A DNA stretch of 64,000 nucleotides from G964291335 sp964291335 (lineage in GTDB: Bacteria > Chloroflexota > Dehalococcoidia > Lucifugimonadales > UBA3495): assembly GCA_964291335.2 (NCBI GenBank), contig OZ219748.1, positions 1,984,001-2,048,000 on the forward strand, given 5' to 3'. Of this stretch, positions 60,664 to 64,000 are shown piece after piece. The notes under the pieces were generated by a model. The model worked only from the letters and a program-made list of their open reading frames with translations. It was not told where the DNA came from and made no database searches. Each line of letters starts with the position of its first letter. The first letter of the stretch is position 1. A program made the position numbers and the translations under genes.

Positions 60664-61911
60664 TTGTTTCAGGCTCCCCGAGGCACTGCCGACCTGCTTC
60701 CCGAAGAGCAGAAGTACCGGCGCTACATTGAAGATAAAGCGGTAAACCTGGCCCAGCGGTTCGGTTATGGCCGTATTGACAGCCCGGCGTTTGAAGCTGC
60801 CGGCCTTTTCGTGCGTTCCGTGGGCGAGGGTACGGATATTGTCGAGAAGGAGATGTACACCTTCGAAGACCGGGGCGGCGACCAGCTTACCCTGCGGCCC
60901 GAAGGCACGGCGCCAGTGTGCCGCGCTTACCTGGAGCATGGGCTGCATAACCTGACCCAACCGGTAAGGATGTACTATTTCTGCCCGGTTTTTCGCTATG
61001 AGCGCCCCCAGGCCGGCCGCTATCGCCAGCATCACCAGTTCGGCGTTGAGGTTCTGGGAGACGCCAACCCGTCGGTGGATGCCGAGGTTATCGAGCTGGC
61101 CTGGCGCTTTATGCACTCCCTGGGCCTGACCGAAATCAGGCTGCTGGTCAACAGCATCGGCGACCGGAACAGCCGCCCCCGGTATTTAACGGCCCTGAAA
61201 GCCTACTACGCCGGACGGCAGGCCAGCCTGTGCGGCGATTGCCGCAACCGGCTGGAGCGAAATCCGCTGCGCTTGCTGGACTGCAAAACAGAAGCCTGCC
61301 AGGCCCTGGGCGATGCCGCCCCCCGTTCCGTCGATTACCTGGACGAAGCCAGCCTGGAACACTGGGGCCAACTGCAACAATATCTGAAGGCGCTCTACAT
61401 CCCCTTCCAGGTGGAGCATCGGCTGGTGCGGGGCCTGGATTACTACACTCGCACCGTCTTTGAAATCCAGCCCAGGAAAGTTGGCTCTCAAACTACTATC
61501 TGCGGCGGCGGCCGTTACGATGGGTTGATTGAGCAGTTGGGCGGGCGTCCTACCCCTGGAATCGGCTTTGGGTCGGGGATAGAGCGGTTGACGTTGAACC
61601 TGAAGCGCAGCGGCGTGGCAGTGCCGGACGAACCCACCCCCTCTTACCTGGTGGTCAACGTAGGTGAAGCGGCCCGTCTGTCGGCCCTGAAACTGGCCTC
61701 CCGGCTGCGGCGGGCCGGCGTCGGCGCCATACTGAGCAATGGCTCCCGGGGCCTGCGCGGTCAGCTGCGGCAGGCTAACGCCCTGAATATTCCCTACGCT
61801 TTGATTCTGGGCGATGATGAGCTGCGCCGCGGCGAGGTGGTGGTTCGGGATATGCGCTCTTCCGCACAGCAGACTTGCGCCCTGGAAGACTTTATAAGGC
61901 TGCTGACTTGA
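60664..61911 (+). CDS. hisS: histidyl-tRNA synthetase
   Basis: A 415-residue class II synthetase. APRGTADLLPEE opens the catalytic core, LRPEGTAPVCRAYLEHG is motif 2 region, YYFCPVFRYERPQAGRYRQHHQF is motif 2 proper, and LVRGLDYYTRTVFEI is the histidine-specific motif A. GIGFGSGIERL is motif 3, followed by the anticodon-binding domain. TTG 60664 has GGAG about 10 nt upstream. It is an essential gene with no sign of duplication. It precedes a lipoprotein gene by 19 nt. Confidence 0.96.
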   Translation: MFQAPRGTADLLPEEQKYRRYIEDKAVNLAQRFGYGRIDSPAFEAAGLFVRSVGEGTDIVEKEMYTFEDRGGDQLTLRPEGTAPVCRAYLEHGLHNLTQPVRMYYFCPVFRYERPQAGRYRQHHQFGVEVLGDANPSVDAEVIELAWRFMHSLGLTEIRLLVNSIGDRNSRPRYLTALKAYYAGRQASLCGDCRNRLERNPLRLLDCKTEACQALGDAAPRSVDYLDEASLEHWGQLQQYLKALYIPFQVEHRLVRGLDYYTRTVFEIQPRKVGSQTTICGGGRYDGLIEQLGGRPTPGIGFGSGIERLTLNLKRSGVAVPDEPTPSYLVVNVGEAARLSALKLASRLRRAGVGAILSNGSRGLRGQLRQANALNIPYALILGDDELRRGEVVVRDMRSSAQQTCALEDFIRLLT

Positions 61912-61930
61912 GGCCGTTTTAAGCGCCGGA

Positions 61931-62878
61931 ATGCCCTGCTCTCTCCTTGTTTTACCGTGGGCGCGACGGCATTTACGGATGGCGCTGCTGCTGGCTGCGC
62001 TGGTTCCGGCAGCGCTGGCCGGCCTTGCCGCCTGCGGCGGAAGTTCCGGGGAAGATGCCCCGTCCGGCGAAGCCGGGCTGAACGCAACCCCAGCCCCGGT
62101 AAAAGTTCGCCCCCAGCCGACGGATTCCCCAGTATATTCGACGTCCCGGCCCCCGACGCCCCTGGTGTTCTACCCGGCGCAGCGGCGCAGTGTTTCTGAC
62201 CCCCGGCCAACCGCCGCGCCAACCCTGGAGGCGGCAAAGCTGCCCGTACCGGTTGACCGGGCTGCGCCGACGCCGTCCCGCGATGCCGCCGCTGCCCTTG
62301 AGGTTGCGGAGACTTTGCGGCCGGCGGCGGCGCAACAGGCCCGTCCGACGCCCACAACGGATCCTACACCAGCGGCGGCGCCTCCGGCCAGTCCGCCTTT
62401 CACGCCAACGGTCATCAACACACCCACGCCAACCCGGACGCCGGATTCGGGTGAGTTGACCACAATTGAACTGCGCTTCTATGACGGAATGGCGTCGGTT
62501 GGTGAGGAGTTTGCGGTAGAGGTTCGAGTAGCTGCCAGGTTTGCCCACCCGATAGACGCAGCGCAGGTTTACCTGGATTATGACCCGGCGGTTCTGGAGG
62601 CGGTTTCCGTAACGCCGGGGCTGGCCCTGGAACATCCGCTGCACACCAGCATAGCAAACTCCCGGGGAGAAGCAGCCTTCGCGGCGGTTACCTTGAACGA
62701 ACCGCTGGTCTATCAGTTCATCCTTTGCACGGTTCTTTTCCGGGTAAAAGAGCGGCCCCTCTTTCGGGTTACGCAGATTGGTTTTGCCGACCTGAAGCAG
62801 CCCCATCAAACCAAGGCCATTCGGCGCGGGGCCAACGTTACCGGAAAGTTGGCCGGGGTAAACATACCGATACGGTAG
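61931..62878 (+). CDS. lipoprotein with Pro-rich spacer and cohesin-like domain
   Basis: A 315-residue protein. A hydrophobic start (MALLLAALVPAALAGLAAC) has a lipobox-like LAAC. A Pro/Thr/Ala-rich spacer of about 130 residues follows. The C-terminal domain (residues 180-310) reads FAVEVRVAARFAHPIDAAQVYLDYDPAVLEAV, the pattern of cohesin or related beta-sandwich domains. ATG 61931 has CCGGA upstream only. Calcium-independent partner binding is inferred. A dockerin-bearing protein is encoded at 58282-59541, on the other strand. Confidence 0.7.
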   Translation: MPCSLLVLPWARRHLRMALLLAALVPAALAGLAACGGSSGEDAPSGEAGLNATPAPVKVRPQPTDSPVYSTSRPPTPLVFYPAQRRSVSDPRPTAAPTLEAAKLPVPVDRAAPTPSRDAAAALEVAETLRPAAAQQARPTPTTDPTPAAAPPASPPFTPTVINTPTPTRTPDSGELTTIELRFYDGMASVGEEFAVEVRVAARFAHPIDAAQVYLDYDPAVLEAVSVTPGLALEHPLHTSIANSRGEAAFAAVTLNEPLVYQFILCTVLFRVKERPLFRVTQIGFADLKQPHQTKAIRRGANVTGKLAGVNIPIR

Positions 62879-63056
62879 CTTTATCCCAACCGTCCGCTGG
62901 CAGCGCTGCCTCATTCTCTTTCCCCGGTAATCCCCCTGACACCTGGCCCTTGACCGTCCGCCGAAAGTGTTAGAACATATGTACCAGCAATTCGACCCGT
63001 ACAGCGTCCTTGCCGGCGTTATCGGGGCATTCAGCAGTATTAGAGGAGGTTCATCG

Positions 63057-63305
63057 ATGCTGGATACTATGGCCAGGGGTATGAACGTTTATTACCGGGG
63101 TTATGTCATTCACAAGGAACTGCACCAGTTCCGCTACACCATCTACGACCGCCGGCCGGAACGGGTGGAACTGGCTGCCGCCGATACCACCCAAGAGGCT
63201 ATGCGCTGGATTGATGCCCGCATCAACATTGAAGCCCGGCTTTCGGATACCGGCGTTTCCCTGCAAGAGCTGCTGGACTTGGCTCGGGCCGGGGTGTTAG
63301 CCTAG
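63057..63305 (+). CDS. hypothetical small protein
   Basis: An 82-residue basic protein, start MLDTMARGMNVYYRGYVIH. A beta-strand segment (FRYTIYDRRPERVEL) is followed by a helical segment (TTQEAMRWIDARINIEARL). No family was recognised. ATG 63057 has AGGAGG 8 nt upstream, which decides the start. The frame extends further upstream without a better site. Confidence 0.6.
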   Translation: MLDTMARGMNVYYRGYVIHKELHQFRYTIYDRRPERVELAAADTTQEAMRWIDARINIEARLSDTGVSLQELLDLARAGVLA

Positions 63306-63410
63306 TTTAACCGCCGGCCAGCCACCTCCAGGCAGCCGCCGGCAAGGCGCTGCTTGCGCGCCGGGCTCAAGGGCGGTAAGACCTGATACCGGGCGTCAGA
63401 GGTATTCGGG

Positions 63411-64000
63411 ATGAAACACCGGCCGGAAGACGATCGCCGGCAAAAGACAATAGCCTATTCCCGCCTGGTGGAGTTGAGCCATACCCTCTGCCCGGATATA
63501 CCCCGCTGGCCCGGAGACCCGCCGGTGGAACTGGAAACGCTGGCCTCCCTGGAAACCGACGGCTATTTTCTGCGCCGTTTTTCCGCCGGCGAGCACAGCG
63601 GCACTCATATCAATGCGCCGGCCGGGTTTTACCCCGGCGGCATGGGGGTGGACGGTTACAATGCGGCGGCGTTGGCGGCTCCGGCGGTGGTTATTGACGT
63701 ACGGGAAGAAGCCGGCGCCAACCCCGACTATCTCCTGACCATGACCGAACTCCTGACGTGGGAGCGTCAGCACCAGCAAGTCCCGGCGGGCAGTCTGGTG
63801 CTGCTTTTCACCGGCTGGCAGGAAAAATGGCACAGCCCGCAGGACTTTCTGGGTTATGACGAGCAGGGGGCGCTGCACTTTCCCGGGTTCGGGGCGCCGG
63901 CCCTGGGGACGCTGCTGACCCAGCGGGGCGCCGCCGGCATCGGCATTGACACCCACGGAGTGGACGGGGGCCAGGATGCCCGCTTCACGGTGAACCGGCG
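63411..64000 (+). CDS. cyclase family protein (kynurenine formamidase-like), cut by window end
   Basis: About 196 codons are visible and the frame runs off the window. LVELSHTLCPDIPRWPGDPP is the cyclase-family start, HSGTHINAPAGFYPG is the metal-binding motif (H-x-G-T-H-x-N/D), and GIGIDTHGVDGGQD is the later conserved stretch. The usual Asp of the first motif is Asn here, so metal binding may differ. Family members act on N-formylkynurenine or other cyclic amides. AGAGG lies upstream of ATG 63411. Confidence 0.75.
   Translation, partial: MKHRPEDDRRQKTIAYSRLVELSHTLCPDIPRWPGDPPVELETLASLETDGYFLRRFSAGEHSGTHINAPAGFYPGGMGVDGYNAAALAAPAVVIDVREEAGANPDYLLTMTELLTWERQHQQVPAGSLVLLFTGWQEKWHSPQDFLGYDEQGALHFPGFGAPALGTLLTQRGAAGIGIDTHGVDGGQDARFTVNR

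Overview
The window reads as a GC-rich bacterial chromosome segment. The best guess for its source is Chloroflexota (Dehalococcoidia/SAR202-like or a close relative). The pointers are very long Thr-Pro linkers in secreted proteins, many TTG/GTG starts, a two-subunit 2-oxoacid:ferredoxin oxidoreductase, DUF1800, UPF0182, and a full hopanoid operon. This assignment is an inference; no rRNA or tRNA gene was seen. About 50 protein genes can be supported, most of them ordinary metabolism.

Layout. 1-5.1 kb (minus): a DUF1800 gene cut by the window edge, and a large DUF4011/SF1 helicase/Vsr-like nuclease fusion. 5.3-8.0 kb (plus): korAB. 8.1-10.0 kb (minus): a GPP34-family gene preceded by a packed string of tiny overlapping ORFs, one interrupted by an in-frame TAG. 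10.1-18.9 kb (minus): a VOC dioxygenase-like gene, McrB-McrC, a SNF2 helicase with a Trp-rich unknown partner, and a dienelactone hydrolase. A degenerate copy of part of the hydrolase lies on the far side of the SNF2 pair, so the pair looks inserted. 19.2-23.0 kb (minus): a 1,260-residue surface protein with a 31-G tract just upstream of its start.

23.3-28.2 kb (plus): a CapA-like phosphoesterase, then a tight operon of a dual-OB protein and two DUF488 proteins, then two tandem thioredoxin-fold genes. Each of these last two has an in-frame TGA exactly where the first redox cysteine should be (U-x-x-C). Each TGA is followed by a small hairpin at the same distance. They are read here as two selenoproteins, one carrying seven 42-bp in-frame repeats.

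28.4-47.2 kb: pcrA/uvrD-type helicase, class V aminotransferase, DUF1015, arginine genes (argJ, argB, argD, argG) with a UPF0182 membrane protein, a possible PD-(D/E)XK-type membrane protein, aspartate-type aminotransferase, acyl-CoA dehydrogenase, and a HIT/YqeK pair. 47.3-58.0 kb (minus): the hopanoid operon, running from polyprenyl synthase through hpnH, hpnG, hpnA, shc, hpnC, hpnD and hpnE to an extra epimerase. It encodes isoprenoid chain to squalene, cyclisation to hopene, and side-chain extension by adenosylation. 58.3-64 kb: a dockerin-bearing secreted protein, moaE/moaD, hisS, a lipoprotein with a cohesin-like domain, a small unknown gene, and a cyclase-family gene cut by the window end.

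The observations most worth following up are the tandem UGA-containing redoxins and the insertion-like SNF2/Trp-rich module inside a restriction-rich neighbourhood.
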